From assembly GCA_035771165.1 (NCBI GenBank), contig JAWNZC010000327.1, forward strand, positions 1,139,001 to 1,203,000: a stretch of 64,000 nucleotides of DNA. The letters are read 5' to 3'. The position numbers and the translations under genes were made by a program. This document shows positions 19,721-32,615 of the stretch, piece after piece; the first letter of the stretch is position 1, and every line of letters begins with the position of its first letter. The notes beneath the pieces are model-generated. The model did not search any database. It was not told the DNA's origin and worked only from the letters and a program-made list of their open reading frames with translations. This stretch comes from Paragorgia papillata. Lineage: Eukaryota; Cnidaria; Anthozoa; Scleralcyonacea; Coralliidae.

Positions 19721-22700
19721 TGATGCCATACCACAGAATAAATATTGAGCAGAAGGCAACACCGCGGAAAAACGTCTGCGCATGCGCGTGATTCGAGCAC
19801 ATTGCACGCGTCAAATTTGTTCTCGAAGATGGCGGTTAAGAAAGTTTACTCGGTTTGTGTGTGAATTTGGGAAAGTTTAAAGCACAATTTTTTGCGATCG
19901 GAGGACAAAAAAGGTTTGCATTGATTCTAAAGAGGTAGGTTTGTATTCCAAACCTTTTAGGATTGATATTTAATAACGATTTTCTTCAATATTATACTTT
20001 ACATATTTACATATATTTACATTTTGAATTTAATAGAATCATTCATCACTTTCAATTCAAGGAAGATACTTCACAAAGGTGACTGTACACAAATTTATTG
20101 TCTGGCTCATTCGAGCCTTTATCCAAGCAAGAAGATTTTCCAGATTCTGCTTGGGTGCCATCGAAACAGTTGCTCCAGTGTGTGTTCTTTTATGTTTTAC
20201 GAAATGTTTTGATACAAACTTTTTGACTATGCAAGCGTTTGCCTTGTGTTTTGTTGGATAACTTTTTTTGCGTAGCATGCATAATTTTTGCGTTGACTAT
20301 ATTTAAGGGTAATGATTTACTCTACAATTTAAGCGTGTGCAAATGCTTAACTCTTTGATAGTTTGCTTAACTCTTGTGTCTTAAGTTCGGTATTCGACAA
20401 TTTTTCAAGAAATGTTCGCACGCCTCCCGGTCTAAAACGACAATTTTTAATTTTAATTCTGTTTCTTTTTAGATTTTAAATGTTAGAAAACTTTTTATTA
20501 ATGTCCAAACTACCCGTCTAGTGTATTTTTTTGTTTGTTTCACTTACCTTGAATAATTAAAAGCCATGTTTTTGTTTACGAAGATGGGATTTAAATTCCC
20601 CGCCATTTTTTCTAGTACACGCGCATGCGCAGACGTTTTTCCGCGGTGTTGCAGAAGGCCCACTCTCGTCGGAACCTTTGAAGTTTATGTCCTCGCGCAG
20701 GTCGCCTCGCGCATGTTGGCCGCCATGTTGAAAGCAAGTAAAAGCCGCTACTCTCAACAGTAAACAATATGGCGAAAAGTGCGTTCTGATCGTTTAAATG
20801 GCTATAACTCAAAATTTTGGTGGTAATATTTCTTGGGACGGATAGTACATTGAAAGTGAAGGTAAGTAATCAAATTTATTGTGGTAAGGAAGATATTTAA
20901 CGAAATTTGAACGGGAAATTTACGATTTCATTATCTTGTTAATTGGTCCGGCCGGAGCTACCCGTCCACTTTTGAAGTTGTACTTTCAAGAATAAGTAAG
21001 TGAGGAAACTATTTAAAAACAGTTTAAATCCAAAGTATAATGATAAAATTACACGTATTTGGTTGTTCTATCTTAATCGGACAAGCAATTTTGAAGAACG
21101 AAGCAACTCTATAGCTCTCTATTTGGACGGATTGTAGGCAATTATGATTTGACATATATTTGTTGAAGGCTGACAAACAAGTGCCAGTATTTCTACAATT
21201 TCATTTAATATTTGTAAACGTTGCTGCTGATAAAAAGATTAACCTGAAATATCAGGTCCTTAGTGTTGAAGTCTAGGTATTCTACTATAAAATGAACGCA
21301 TAGTTAGCTTGAAATGGCCTACTGTATCTTAATTCTCTAGGTTGGACAGTTCGTCTTGAGTTTTGTTCCCCAAGCTTTTTAAATATTTCATGATTTGTTG
21401 CTTTAGATGGAGGTTTAGATTATAGATGTGCAACCTTCAGATAATTTCTCTCCTTTTTTAGCTGAGAATAGATTGAAATGAAATCTTAAGAAACAATGAA
21501 CTGTAGAAAATCAAGAGGGGATTCTTCACAGCACTGGCCACTGACACAGGAATAGTGGCAAATGTTCTTCAGCAGCTTCAGTCATACTGAGTGTAAACAT
21601 TTTGAACAAAAGACTTTCTACTTACTTCATGTTTAAGAACAAAAAGGTGTTAATTTCATGGCTTTATAATAAATAAGGAAAAAAGGTTTAAGTTTAATTG
21701 GTCTACTGGTTAATTTAATTAATAGGGTGTTGGCCAGTAAAATAATAAAGGACCAGTTACTACTATTTGTCCTGTGGTGGGCAACTGGTAATAATAAATT
21801 TTCTTAATTTTGCACCTTGTGTACACAGAGCTTGTAACATGAAAATTTAGTGGTCAAAAGAACTGACCTTTACCTATTTTGTACTGTATATGTGAAATAA
21901 ATGTTTAAAACTTATTGGGTTTGGTTAACATTGTAACTTGTTTGCAAAAACGTTTTGTAGTCAGTGGTAAACACAGTCAGGTATATGGGGTATGCAATAT
22001 GTATATAAATAATGCAAATGCTTAAATGTATACCAACAACAACTCAAATGTACAGTATATCCTCTATTATAGGGTGGATGGTTTATACCTAAATTAATCT
22101 ACATTAAGAATTTGGAACACATTTCCAACAGCTGCATGTTTCTGTTAACAGCTGTCAACATTTTTGCAATTTATCATCTACACATCAACTTGACATATTT
22201 AAAATAATGCTTTTAAATTAAATGTACACTATGCAAGCCTTTGATACTCTAGCAAATACAGGTGTGGGTTTTGAGACTTTCAGAAACAGATAGTTTTAAT
22301 ATGTACTGCAGTAATATTATATCATCACAATCACAACTGACAACACATATACACTTGAATAGTTTTAGGTTGTGTTTATTATCAGTTTTTCTTTTTTTTT
22401 AAATCCAGTAATACAACAATACTCAAATAAAGTTCGACTATTAATGGCACTTTAAAAGTGAAACAAGTGAATCAAAAACATGTGAGTTTTATAAAAGTCT
22501 CCATCAATTCAGGCATCAAGCTGTGTCTTTTCTGATGGAAGCTTCTGATTTTCATTCAGTAAGTTGTCATGTCCAAATACACGCACAATCCAAACAAATT
22601 ATTTACTAAAATTACAAGAAAAGAACAAAATCAAATCAACATTTCAACAGCTTGTCAAGTGTATCAACTTTCTTTAGCCATGGTAGGTTAATGACAAAAA

Positions 22701-23392
22701 TAAATCTTGTTCAATGTCTTCAATCACAATTCACTTAATACAACAGACAAACAATTGGAGTAAGAACGTCACTAGAAGAAGGTAAACAAACACATAAAGA
22801 TGGAATTCTGCGGAATTGGTATTTTTACCCATTGAACTGAACCAGACTAAAATACTTCATCAATTTACATGTAACAAATTTGGAGTGAGTGAGCCCTCGT
22901 GCGCATATTATAATATCCTTAAAATATTCATAAGAACAAGAGCACGGTTTACACACTGTGCAATTCTCAATTAAAAATATGTAACTGATGTGAAATGATT
23001 AAAAACTCTTCATAAAAGTTCTCTGTAATTTGAAATATGTACCGAGATAACGTAGCCGACTGACGTACTTCAGTCATTGAGGAGTGGGCAGGCCATCGCT
23101 CAAAAGTAGCTAAATTCCACGCGAAAACGTGTTTGTATGCCTTCTAACCGCAAGTAAATTGGTTGCTTACCTTTCATTTGTAAAATATCAAAGTTAAATG
23201 GAAATCGTCCAAAAAAATTTCCAAGTAGAGCCGTTTTGGTGACTCGACTCCGTTTTCCGCCATGTTGTTCCTTGTTGATCCGCTGGAGTTTACTTGCTTT
23301 CAACATGGCGGCGTGTGACATGCGCACTAAAAAAGTGAGGACACTTCGTACCCCTGAGTGGGCCTTCTGCTCAATATTTATTCTGTGGCCAT
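19721..23392. mobile_element. Nested inverted-repeat elements, 3.7 kb
   Basis: The outer ends CCATACCACAGAATAAATA...GCAGAAGGC (19721-19754) and the inverse at 23358-23392 enclose two further pairs. 19756-19790 matches 20618-20652 (35 bp, with the CGCATGCGC palindrome). 20651-20774 matches 23255-23366 (AGAAGGCCCACTC, then GCCGCCATGTTGAAAGCAAGTAAA). Several GGCGGCCATGTTG/ATGGCGG motifs lie near the ends. The 20.8-23.1 kb interior is AT-rich with no gene that I recognise. The nesting suggests successive insertion of related non-autonomous elements. Confidence 0.6.
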
Positions 23393-23742
23393 ACCGTGAG
23401 GCCCCTTGAGCCCGCAATACTACGGTCATCTAGGCAAGTGTTGTAGTTAACATCACTGTGCGCCGATGTCTCCCTTATTAACCTCTGTAGCAACCTACGT
23501 TTAAAATTTCACTTATTCGTGAGAAGAAAGTCCCGCTTGATGACTAGAAAATCGTTCGATTTCTATAAGAAATCTCTAATTTATCGCAAACCGAACTCGT
23601 TGTGAAAAGAATCGCTATCCGAAAGCTATAAGCTTTCGCTTTGGATTTGCATTTGAGACAGAAACTGTGAGCGTCTACTCTGAGCCTTTATGCCAAAAAA
23701 ACACAACATATACATATATACATATAAAAACATATATATTGA

Positions 23743-23774
<32 letters not shown>

Positions 23775-25107
23775 GGAAACTATTTAATATATATATATAC
23801 AGGTTGTCATTACAATGTGTTTAATGCTTTAAGCCTATTTTCCACTGGCGAATTTTGTCGCGCGAAGCGACATTTCTATTGTCAAAATTGAATAGATTGG
23901 AATAGATTTCTAATTAGGTCCACTCGAGAGCTCATAAGACAAAAGAGAAAGGCTGCTTCGCGCGACAAAATTCGCCAGTGGAAAACCAACTTTACGCAAT
24001 CATCAGAAGACTAACAGACTAACGATGTGTCACTGAATTTAAATTTAAATATGCATGTCTGCGGCGGAAGTGTTAAATAATAATAATAATAATAAATGTC
24101 TGGTGGTATTGTCTTGAAGTTACACAATAAGTGCTTGTTGACATGGCGACAACTTGATAAAAGTTCATTTCTTTTATTGAGTGAAGAGAAATTCTGAAAT
24201 ATAATATGGAATTTCTCAGTAAGGCAGAGTTCGAATCTTTTTTGTCGTTAGTCTTAGACAGAGCGCCCGTCTTTAAAAACGGATAAAACAGATGCGAACT
24301 CTGCCTTACTGAGAAATTTCATATTATATTTCAGAAATTCCCTTCTCAAATCATTAATAATTCATGAACCGAAAACAAAGGAAATCAGTACCGAGACGGA
24401 GGTTTTGATATCGGAGGAAGTAATTTCATAAATTAAGCCAACTTTCGCCTCGATTTTCTCTTAAAATACTGATTTGTTTGAGAAGCAATATCATACACTC
24501 GGAAGAGTGTTTCATCAGGATTCCAAACACCGAAGTGTTTGGAAATCCAGATGAAACACTCTGTATGATATATCACTTCACTCAATAAAAGAAATGAACT
24601 TTTATCAAGTTGTCGCCATGTCAACAAGCACTTATTGTGTATTAAACTTCAAGGAAATACCACCAGACATTTAACACTTCCGCCGCAGACACGATATTCA
24701 AATTTAAATTTAAATTTAAATTCAGTGATACATCGTCTGAGTCCGTTAGTCATCTGATGATTGCGCATGCGTTAAGCACGCTGTGGCCTGAGCACGCTGT
24801 GAAACACAGTGTATTAATTAATGACGACCTGTATATATATTTGATAGTTTCAAATAAATTGTATATTAAGCTCTACATTTCTGTATCGAGCACTCTACAT
24901 GTTTCTCTCTGACGAAGGGCCTTCGCTCGAAACGTTAGACTACTATACGTTCTCTGTTTCGACCGCTTACTATATTTTGAATTTCGATTGTTTCAACACT
25001 GCCTACGCAACACCCTATACTTCTTCAATTCTGGACGATGACAATGACAACATTGTTTTGTTAATATAGATGCAGATGCCACAGTTGCTAGGTAAGCACT
25101 AAATGCC
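23388..25107 (+). repeat. First copy of a ~1.7 kb tandem duplication
   Basis: It begins CCATACCGTGAGGCCCCTTGAG and closely matches 25108-26815 in the same orientation. It contains nested palindromes: 23853-23983 (TCCACTGGCGAATTTTGTCGCGCG and inverse); 24000-24760 (long arms with TCTGCGGCGGAAGTG and GTTGACATGGCGACAACTTG); 24190-24345; and a hairpin around 24530. It ends with a TCTCTGACGAAGGGCCTTCG...GAAACGTTAGAC motif. No coding capacity. Confidence 0.8.
24908..24945 (+). other. Degenerate hammerhead-like motif
   Basis: CTGACGA, then a stem-like GGGCCTTCGCTC, then GAAACGTTAGAC keeps the core CUGANGA, GAAA and NUH signs of hammerhead ribozymes, and TCT/AGA could give a 3-bp stem I. Stem II pairs poorly. 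The same motif recurs at about 26640 and, inverted on itself, at 39830-39970. Similar minimal hammerheads occur in Penelope-like retroelement ends. Activity is doubtful. Confidence 0.4.
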
Positions 25108-25448
25108 ATACCGTGAGGCCCCTTGAGCCCGCAATACTACGGTCATCTAGGCAAGTGTTGTAGTTAACATCACTGTGCTGCCGATGTCTCCCTTACGTTT
25201 AAAATTTCACTTATTCGTGAGAAGGAAGTCCCGCTTGATGACTGGAAAATCGTTCGATTTCTATATGAAATCTCTAATTTATCGCAAACCGAACTCGTTG
25301 TGAAAAGAATAGCTATCCGAAAGCTATAAGCTTTCGCTTTGGATTTGAGACAGAAACTGGGCATTCGCGTTGGTCAATTGGTGTGAGCGTCTGAGCCTTT
25401 ATGCCAAAAAAACCCAACATATACATATATACATATAAAAACATATAT

Positions 25449-25499
<51 letters not shown>

Positions 25500-26815
25500 G
25501 GAAACTATCTAATATATATATATACAGGTTGTCATTACAATGTGTTTCATGCTTTAAGCCGATTTTCCACTGGCGAATTTTGTCGCGCGAAGCGACATTT
25601 CTATTGTCAAAATTGAATAGATTGGAATAGATTTCTAATTCTATCACTCTAATTCTAGCACTCGAGAGCTCATAAGACAAAAGAAAAAGGCCGCTTCGCG
25701 CGACAAAACTCGCCAGTGGAAAACCAACTTTACGCAATCATCAGAAGACTAACAGACTAACGATGTGTCACTGAATTTAAATTTAAATTTAAATATGCAT
25801 GTCTGCGGCGGAAGTGTTAAATAATAATAATAATAATAAATGTCTGGTGGTATTTCCTTGAAGTTACACAATAAGTGCTTGTTGACATGGCGACAACTTG
25901 ATAAAAGTTCATTTCTTTTATTGAGTAAAGGGAAATTCTGAAATATAATATGAAATTTCTCAGTAAGGCAGAGTTCGAATCTTTTTTGTCGTTAGTCTTA
26001 GACAGAGCGCCCGTCTTTAAAAACGGATCAAAAAGATGCGAACTCTGCCTTATTGAGAAATTTCATATTATATTTCAGAAATTCCCTTCTCAAATCATTA
26101 ATAATTCATGAACCGAAAACAAAGGAAATCAGTACCGAGACGGAGGTTTTGATATCGGAGGAAGAAATTTCATAAATTAAGCCAACTTTCGCCTCGATTT
26201 TCTCTTAAAATACTGATTTGTTTGAGAAGCAATATCATACACTCGGAAGAGTGTTTCATCAGGATTCCAAACACCGAGGTGTTTGGAAATCCTGATGAAA
26301 CACTCTGTATGATATATCACTTCACTCAATAAAAGAAATGAACTTTTATCAAGTTGTCGCCATGTCAACAAGCACTTATTGTGTAACTTCAAGGAAATAC
26401 CACCAGACATTTAACACTTCCGCCGCAGACACGACATTCAAATTTAAATTTAAATTCAGTGATACATCGACAAACATCGTTAGTCCGTTAGTCATCTGAT
26501 GATTCCGTTAAGCACGCTGTGGCCTGATCAGCACGCTGTGAAATACAGTGTATTAATGACGACCTGTATATATATTTGATAGTTTCAAATAAATTGTATA
26601 TTAAGCTCTACATCTCTGTATCGAGCACTCTACACGTTTCTCTCTGACGAAGGGCCTTCGCTCGAAACGTTAGACTACTACGTTCTCTGTTTCGACCGCT
26701 TACTATATTTTGAATTTCGATTGTTTCAACACTGCCTACGCAACGCCCTATATATACTTCTTCAATTCTGGACGATGACAATGACAACATTGTTTTTTTA
26801 ATATAGATGCCACAG
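25108..26815 (+). repeat. Second copy of the ~1.7 kb tandem duplication
   Basis: Same order as 23388-25107, with small indels in AT and AAT microsatellites and a short insertion near 25360. At 26848-26886 the sequence CGGGCTCAAGGGGCCTCACGGTATGG is the inverse of the unit start, so the pair is bounded by inverted ends. Confidence 0.8.
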
Positions 26816-26997
26816 TTGCTACTATACCGGTTATACCGCTGACAAAATTAGCCAAATGCGGGCTCAAGGGGCCTCACGGTATGGCATTTAGTGCTTACCC
26901 AGTTGCTACTATGCCGGTTATACCGCTGACAAAATTAGCCAAATGTGGGCTCAATTACCATTTTTCTATACTTGGCAGTGCCAGTACTAGACTTGCT

Positions 26998-27575
26998 CCA
27001 AGTCTGCCTCTGTTGTTTCGAGACAGGCGGCCACGGGAAGAAAAGCGGGCGAGCGAAAACCCGCGGGCGGAAGAAGCCCGATCGGTCTGTCTTGTGATAG
27101 TTCCACTTATCGCGTTGATGAATGGCAAAATATCTAGGCGAGAATGAACTGCGCGATGTATTTATGTCTGCCCCTACGGTCTGGTGAAAGCTTTACCTTT
27201 GAAATTGCCCCTTACGCCTTCGATTTCATGTCAAGCAAATCAAACACATTTGTGGAAGAAGCCCGATCGGTCTGTCTTGTGATAGTTACACTTATCGCGT
27301 TGATGAATGGCGAAATGTCTACGCGAGAATGAACTTTCGTCGGGGTACTTTCTTCGTCCTCCATGCCAGCGCGTGAAAACACAGTGAAATCGACACCGTA
27401 CATCACTGATCTCTGCCGCACACTTGTCAATCAATTTTCGCGCCGAATATATAATATGATTCGAATTTCTTCAAGGGAAACAAGTCTGCCTCTCCCTCCC
27501 TCCCTTTTTCCTCCGCCCGCGGGTTTTCCGCTCGCGGGTTTTCTTCCCATAAGAGGCAGACTTGGAGCAAGTCTA
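26998..27575. mobile_element. Mutator-type MITE, 578 bp
   Basis: The ends TAGACTTGCTCCAAGTCTGCCTC and the inverse at 27553-27575 are bracketed by the 9-bp duplication TGCCAGTAC (26989-26997, 27576-27584). A 9-bp duplication is typical of Mutator. The inverted ends extend through a GCGGGTTTTC/GAAAACCCGC block. Inside, an 81-bp sequence occurs twice in direct orientation (about 27062-27147 and 27254-27332, starting GAAGAAGCCCGATCGG). Confidence 0.85.
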
Positions 27576-27584
27576 TGCCAGTAC

Positions 27585-28400
27585 CTGAGAAGATACACAT
27601 GAGAAGGACCCAAATACACGAGAGGGCCCATGCCATATATGGCATATATCGCCTTATATGTTCTTCATAGCAAGTGTAATACGACCTTTCGATTATATTG
27701 AGACTTCTCAATCTCATTGGCTATAATTATAAGATCGGTAAAGAGCACAAAATCTTTGGCTTTGCTTTTTGAATTTATATAAAAGTTGATGTCTTGATCA
27801 AGACTTGATGAGTTGAAGTATATGAGTTCAGTAAGGGTGATACAAATTGAAACAACTCGCCACTCAATAATCGATTTATTTAAGTTACTGCGTGTTTAAT
27901 ATAGCAAGAGAGGATAAATGGATAATAAGTCAAGATATCTAAGTCTGAGCATTGCTTGATAGCTAGTGCATGTAGTCTGAGCGTCAACTCTCATACTCTG
28001 AAAATATAATATATTAGGCACGGAATACGCGCGCAATGATAATCAACATTCTCTGAAGGTCTGAAACGGTCGGGTTGTTTGACGCGTAAAGTCTTTTAAA
28101 GAAGCAGTTATGTTGTCACGGACCTGCACCGAATATTTATTCAGGATAACTGTCTGGGTGTCATACTTTACTGAGAATTCTAAAAATATATACCATTTAT
28201 AATTTATATATAGCGACAACCGTATAAAGCTAAATAACCAAGCACTTAAATAGAATTTTCTGAGAACGATCAGTGGGAAATATATATTTTTTAAGTAACC
28301 TTCATTTAAAGAACAATATAGTCTTTCTTGCAAATCTTGTATATACAATATACGTGCATGCAGATTTTTATAGCACATTATCTAAATATATTAAATGTAT
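27585..28400. other. AT-rich DNA, no gene seen
   Basis: Only short ORFs without domains. Confidence 0.4.
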
Positions 28401-28419
28401 ATAACTATCAACAACAACA

Positions 28420-28431
28420 ATCATCATCATC

Positions 28432-28471
<40 letters not shown>

Positions 28472-28625
28472 TAATAATATGATAATGATGATGAAGAATA
28501 GGATGATATTATCATAAGTAAGATGATAATGATGACGACGATGACAATGACGGTTACATTCAGGATGGGATGATGGCGATAATGATGATGATGATGATGA
28601 TGATGATAATGGCAACGATGATAAT
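28420..28625. repeat. Compound triplet microsatellite (ATA, ATG)
   Basis: Runs of AAT and GAT triplets, with uninterrupted blocks at about 28430-28470 and 28578-28607. Confidence 0.9.
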
Positions 28626-28739
28626 GATCATGTGGTCATGCATGCCAACACTGTTGTATCATTTTCAACAAGAAAACACCTTTGACTTCGAATAGGTACA
28701 TATTGACCTAAATGTCTTGTATAGCGAGTATAAACTATA

Positions 28740-30856
28740 TACATATAACTGTGATGCGTTGGTCAACATTGTCTGACTTCATAATTTTTCTTGATATTTT
28801 AACTAATCTTCTAACTTGGTAAAAGTAGTTGCACATCAAAATTTCAGAAAACTTGGCACTTTTCTTCCTTCTTTTCAAAAATGAAATATTTTCGGCCTAA
28901 AGACGTTAAATAGAGAGTATAATTAAACGTCATACGACGGTGTTGTGTTGGTTCACATTGTTTGACTTCTTGGTTTCCAGTCTCGATATTTTGCCCATAG
29001 TCAGTAACTTGGTAAAAGTGGACTCTTTTCAAAATTTCGGGAAATTTGACTAATTTATTCAATATTTCCTAAAAGTGTTTTTTTGGCCTAAAGGTGTTAT
29101 ATATGTGTTGGTTCACATTGTTTGACTTCATGGTTTCTCTTGATATTTTAACCATAGTTCTAACTTAACTTGGTAAAAGTAAATTCATTTCAAAATTTTA
29201 GACCATTTGACTGATTCCTTCCATCTTTTCCAAAAATGGCTATTTTCGGCTAATAAAGGTGTTATATATAGAGTATATAAACTGCATATCACGGAGTGCG
29301 TATAAGTTGGTTGAAATTGTCTGACTTTATCAGTTTATAATTTTTTATGATACTTTAACCATACTTTTAACTTGGCACTTGGTAATTGTGTTCCAAATTT
29401 GTACCATGTAAACGGCAAGTCTAAAATCTGAAGGGAGACTAATTAGTCTCCCTTTCCACGCAGGGGAGACTAAATAGTCGCCCTTGAATAATGTCTCTCA
29501 GTTCACATTGTTTGATTTTATAATTTTTCTTGATATTTTAACAAAAGTTTTATGTTGGTAAAAGTAACCTTATCTGAAAATTTCAGACAATTTGACTCAT
29601 TCCTTCCATCTTTTCCAAAAATGTGGTATTTTCGGCTAAAGGTGCACGTTATATATACAGAGAGTATAAACCGCATATATGGGGTGATGTGTTGGTTCAC
29701 ATTGTTTGACTTCATGGTTTCCCTTTATATTTTAACCATAGTTCTAACTTGGTAAAAGTAAATTCATTTCAAAATTTCAGACCATTTCACAGATTCCTTC
29801 CATCTTTTCCAAAAATGGGGTATTTTCGGCTAAATGTGTTATATATAGAGTATAAACTGGATATCACGGAGTGCGTATATGTTGGTTGACATTGTCTGAC
29901 TTTATCAGTTTATGATTTTTTATGATACTTTAACCATACTTTTAACTTGGCACTTGGTAATTGCGTTCCAAATTTGTACCATGTAAACGGCAAGTCTAAA
30001 ATCTGAAGGGAGACTAATTAGTCTCCCTTTCCACGCAAGGGAGACTAAATAGTCGCCCTTGAATAATGTGTCTCAGTTCACATTGTTTGATTTCATAATT
30101 TTTCTTGATATTTTAACTAAAGTTTTATCTTGGTAAAGGTAGACTTATCTGAAAATTTCAGACAATTTGACTCATTCCTTCCATCTTTTCCAAAAATGTG
30201 GTATTTTCGGCTAAAGGTGCACGTTATATATACAGAGAGTATAAACCGCATATATGGGGTGATGTGTTGGTTCACATTGTTTGACTTCATGGTTTCCCTT
30301 TATATTTTAACCATAGTTCTAACTTGGTAAAAGTAAATTCATTTCAAAATTTCAGACCATTTCACAGATTCCTTCCATCTTTTCCAAAAATGGGGTATTT
30401 TCGGCTAAATGTGTTATATATAGAGTATAAACTGGATATCACGGAGTGCGTATATGTTGGTTGACATTGTCTGACTTTATCAGTTTATGATTTTTTATGA
30501 TACTTTAACCATACTTTTAACTTGGCACTTGGTAATTGCGTTCCAAATTTGTACCATGTAAACGGCAAGTCTAAAATCTGAAGGGAGACTAATTAGTCTC
30601 CCTTTCCACGCAAGGGAGACTAAATAGTCGCCCTTGAATAATGTGTCTCAGTTCACATTGTTTGATTTCATAATTTTTCTTGATATTTTAACTAAAGTTT
30701 TATCTTGGTAAAGGTAGACTTATCTGAAAATTTCAGACAATTTGACTCATTCCTTCCCTCTTTTCCAAAAACGTGTTTTTTTCGGCTAAAGGTGTTATAT
30801 ATAGAGAGAGTATAAACCGCAGCATATATGGGGTGATGTGTTGGTTCACATTGTTT
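28740..30856 (+). repeat. Satellite with 575-bp higher-order repeat (left part)
   Basis: Monomers of about 190 bp share TTGGTTCACATTGTTTGACTT, TTCCATCTTTTCCAAAAATG, TTTTCGGCTAAAGG and TATATATAGAG blocks. From about 29430 to 30720 they are organised in a 575-bp multi-monomer unit: the 20-bp palindrome GGGAGACTAATTAGTCTCCC occurs at 29433, 30008 and 30583. Neighbouring 575-bp units are nearly identical, while single monomers differ clearly, the pattern of a homogenised higher-order satellite. Small ORFs in it are repeats of one another, not genes. Confidence 0.85.
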
Positions 30857-31091
30857 TGTCGAGAATATTCGCCTCCGTAAACCGTAGTCCTCGACAAGTC
30901 ACATAAGCAAAACCAATTTTAATAAGAGAAATCACAATCACATCTCCTGCGTGCGCGTTGCACGACTCGCTCGGCTCAACACTCACTATATCTAAGTGCC
31001 TGTGTCATATATGTCACTACATTTAATTAAGTTTCTATTTAATCCATTACTTATCTATTAACCACGTGGAAAGTTCCGTCAGTCTCCAACA
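30857..31091 (-). repeat. 3' LTR of BEL/Pao retrotransposon
   Basis: 235 bp, TG...CA bounded on both strands. It differs from the partner at 36064-36298 by about two substitutions by eye. The element is read on the - strand, so this is the downstream LTR. Target duplication GTTT at 30853-30856 and 36299-36302. A purine tract on the - strand (GGGGGAGTG, 31092-31100) directly precedes it and is a likely polypurine tract. Confidence 0.9.
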
Positions 31092-31393
31092 CACTCCCCC
31101 GTATAGCTCAATTTAGAGATATATGTCTACAGGAGACTGACTTCGTCGTAGTTCCCGCGGAATCAATGGACTACATGAACAAACTGAATGATTAATAAGG
31201 ACAAAAAATACATTATAACATGCAAAGTAAAACAAAGAAAGTTCTCCTAAATGTCACGCTTCGGTTCTTTCATCCTCTCCGACCTGCTGGATACGTAGAT
31301 TTGCTGCTGCTGCTGCGTCTCTCGTAGCTCGTGAAACGAAAGTGGGTGCGCCAGGGTTGAGCTTTTGGAAGTTCCGTTCATCACAAGACAACT

Positions 31394-32149
31394 CTAACGG
31401 ATAGAGCTGTTGAATTGCCCTTCTAGGTCGCCCTTAGCCGTCTTCACTATAGCTCCACGTACTACGCCATCTTTTCCCTTGATAAGATCCGAAACAATCC
31501 CGAGTTTCCAGGCGTTCCTGTTCTTGTTCTCGTCTTGAACAACAACCGCTGATCCCTTTCTTGGACATGATGCTTGCTCACCTCCCGCGTTCGCGTGACG
31601 TTCGCGTAGACCTCGTACATACTCTCGAGACCATCGTCTCCACATTGCTTGCTTGCATTTCTTGAGAAACTTCGCTCGCTTGCGTAGACCCTCCTCTTTC
31701 AAATGGTGGGTTTTCAATTCAGGCAATTGAATTGGGTTGATGTTCAACATGGAATTTGGTGTCAGAACGGGCAGCTCGATATCGTCTTCGAGGTAGTTCA
31801 AGGGTCGACTGTTAAGGGCGACTTCGACGTCCAAGACGACATCCTCAAATTCACTGAGAGTGAGAATTCCATTGCCGATGGTCTTGTAAAACGCTCTTTT
31901 GAACAGACCGATGAGTCGTTCGTATTGACCTCCCCACCAGGGCGCTCGACTCAAGTTGAATCTCCACTTAATTGAACAAACAGAAAGGAATGAATTCAGA
32001 CGTTCGTCATTCTGAACTTGCTTCAGCCATTTCTCCGCCGCCTTGAACGTTGCCCCGTTATCAGAATAGATGGTCTTAGGCCGGCCTCGCCGTGCAATGA
32101 ATCTCTTCAGGCTCGATAGGAACTCGTTCACTTCCAAGGATCTTAGCAC
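31394..32149 (-). pseudogene. BEL/Pao integrase, C-terminal part
   Basis: Encodes the rear of the integrase core: IYSDNGATFKAAEKWLK has the second catalytic Asp, and WWGGQYERLIGLFK carries the Glu. A basic tail with PRKGSAVVVQDEN matches the BEL C-terminal domain. The zinc-binding N-terminus and first catalytic Asp should lie in 32150-32616, where I see no continuous frame, so the integrase is broken. Together with the upstream fragments it shows a single decayed pol. Confidence 0.85.
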
Positions 32150-32615
32150 TTCTAAATGTACAGCCCTCGTTAGGCTACATCCATAAAGAACCAGATAAGC
32201 TTTCTTGGTCGTCTTCCCTCTCGTCTGATAACGTATCGGACCTGCGAAGTCTACTCCAAGAACCTCGAACGGTGTGGACCCTTGTGTGCGGGTGACCGGC
32301 AGATTTCCAGGTGGCGGATTTTCGTAGGCTTGAAGTCGGAATCTCTTACATCCCCAACAATCGCTTCTGACTCGCTTTACTAACTGACGTAGTTTGGGAA
32401 CCCAGTAACTGATCTCTGACCCACCTGAAAAGGTGGGCTTCCTCGACTAGCTTGCGGGTAAAGAGATGGTTTCGAGGCAAAAATATCGGATATTCTCCCT
32501 CGATTCGGCCTCGGCATTCCAAAATCCCTTCGTTGTTAAGTTGCAGATTTAGTTGGACTTTCTCTTTCTTGATCTCACCATTGGTCGCCGCGTCATACTG
32601 TGCTCTCTTAATCCA

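Noticed and set aside
24500..24570. CTGATGAAAC hairpin as a hammerhead
   Set aside because: CUGAUGA is present in one orientation, but no GAAA follows a stem II at the right distance. It is better explained as part of a nested palindrome.
31915..31935. CGATGAGTCGTTCG as a hammerhead core
   Set aside because: Lies in the BEL integrase region, lacks the preceding U in CUGA, and has no GAAA with pairing stems.
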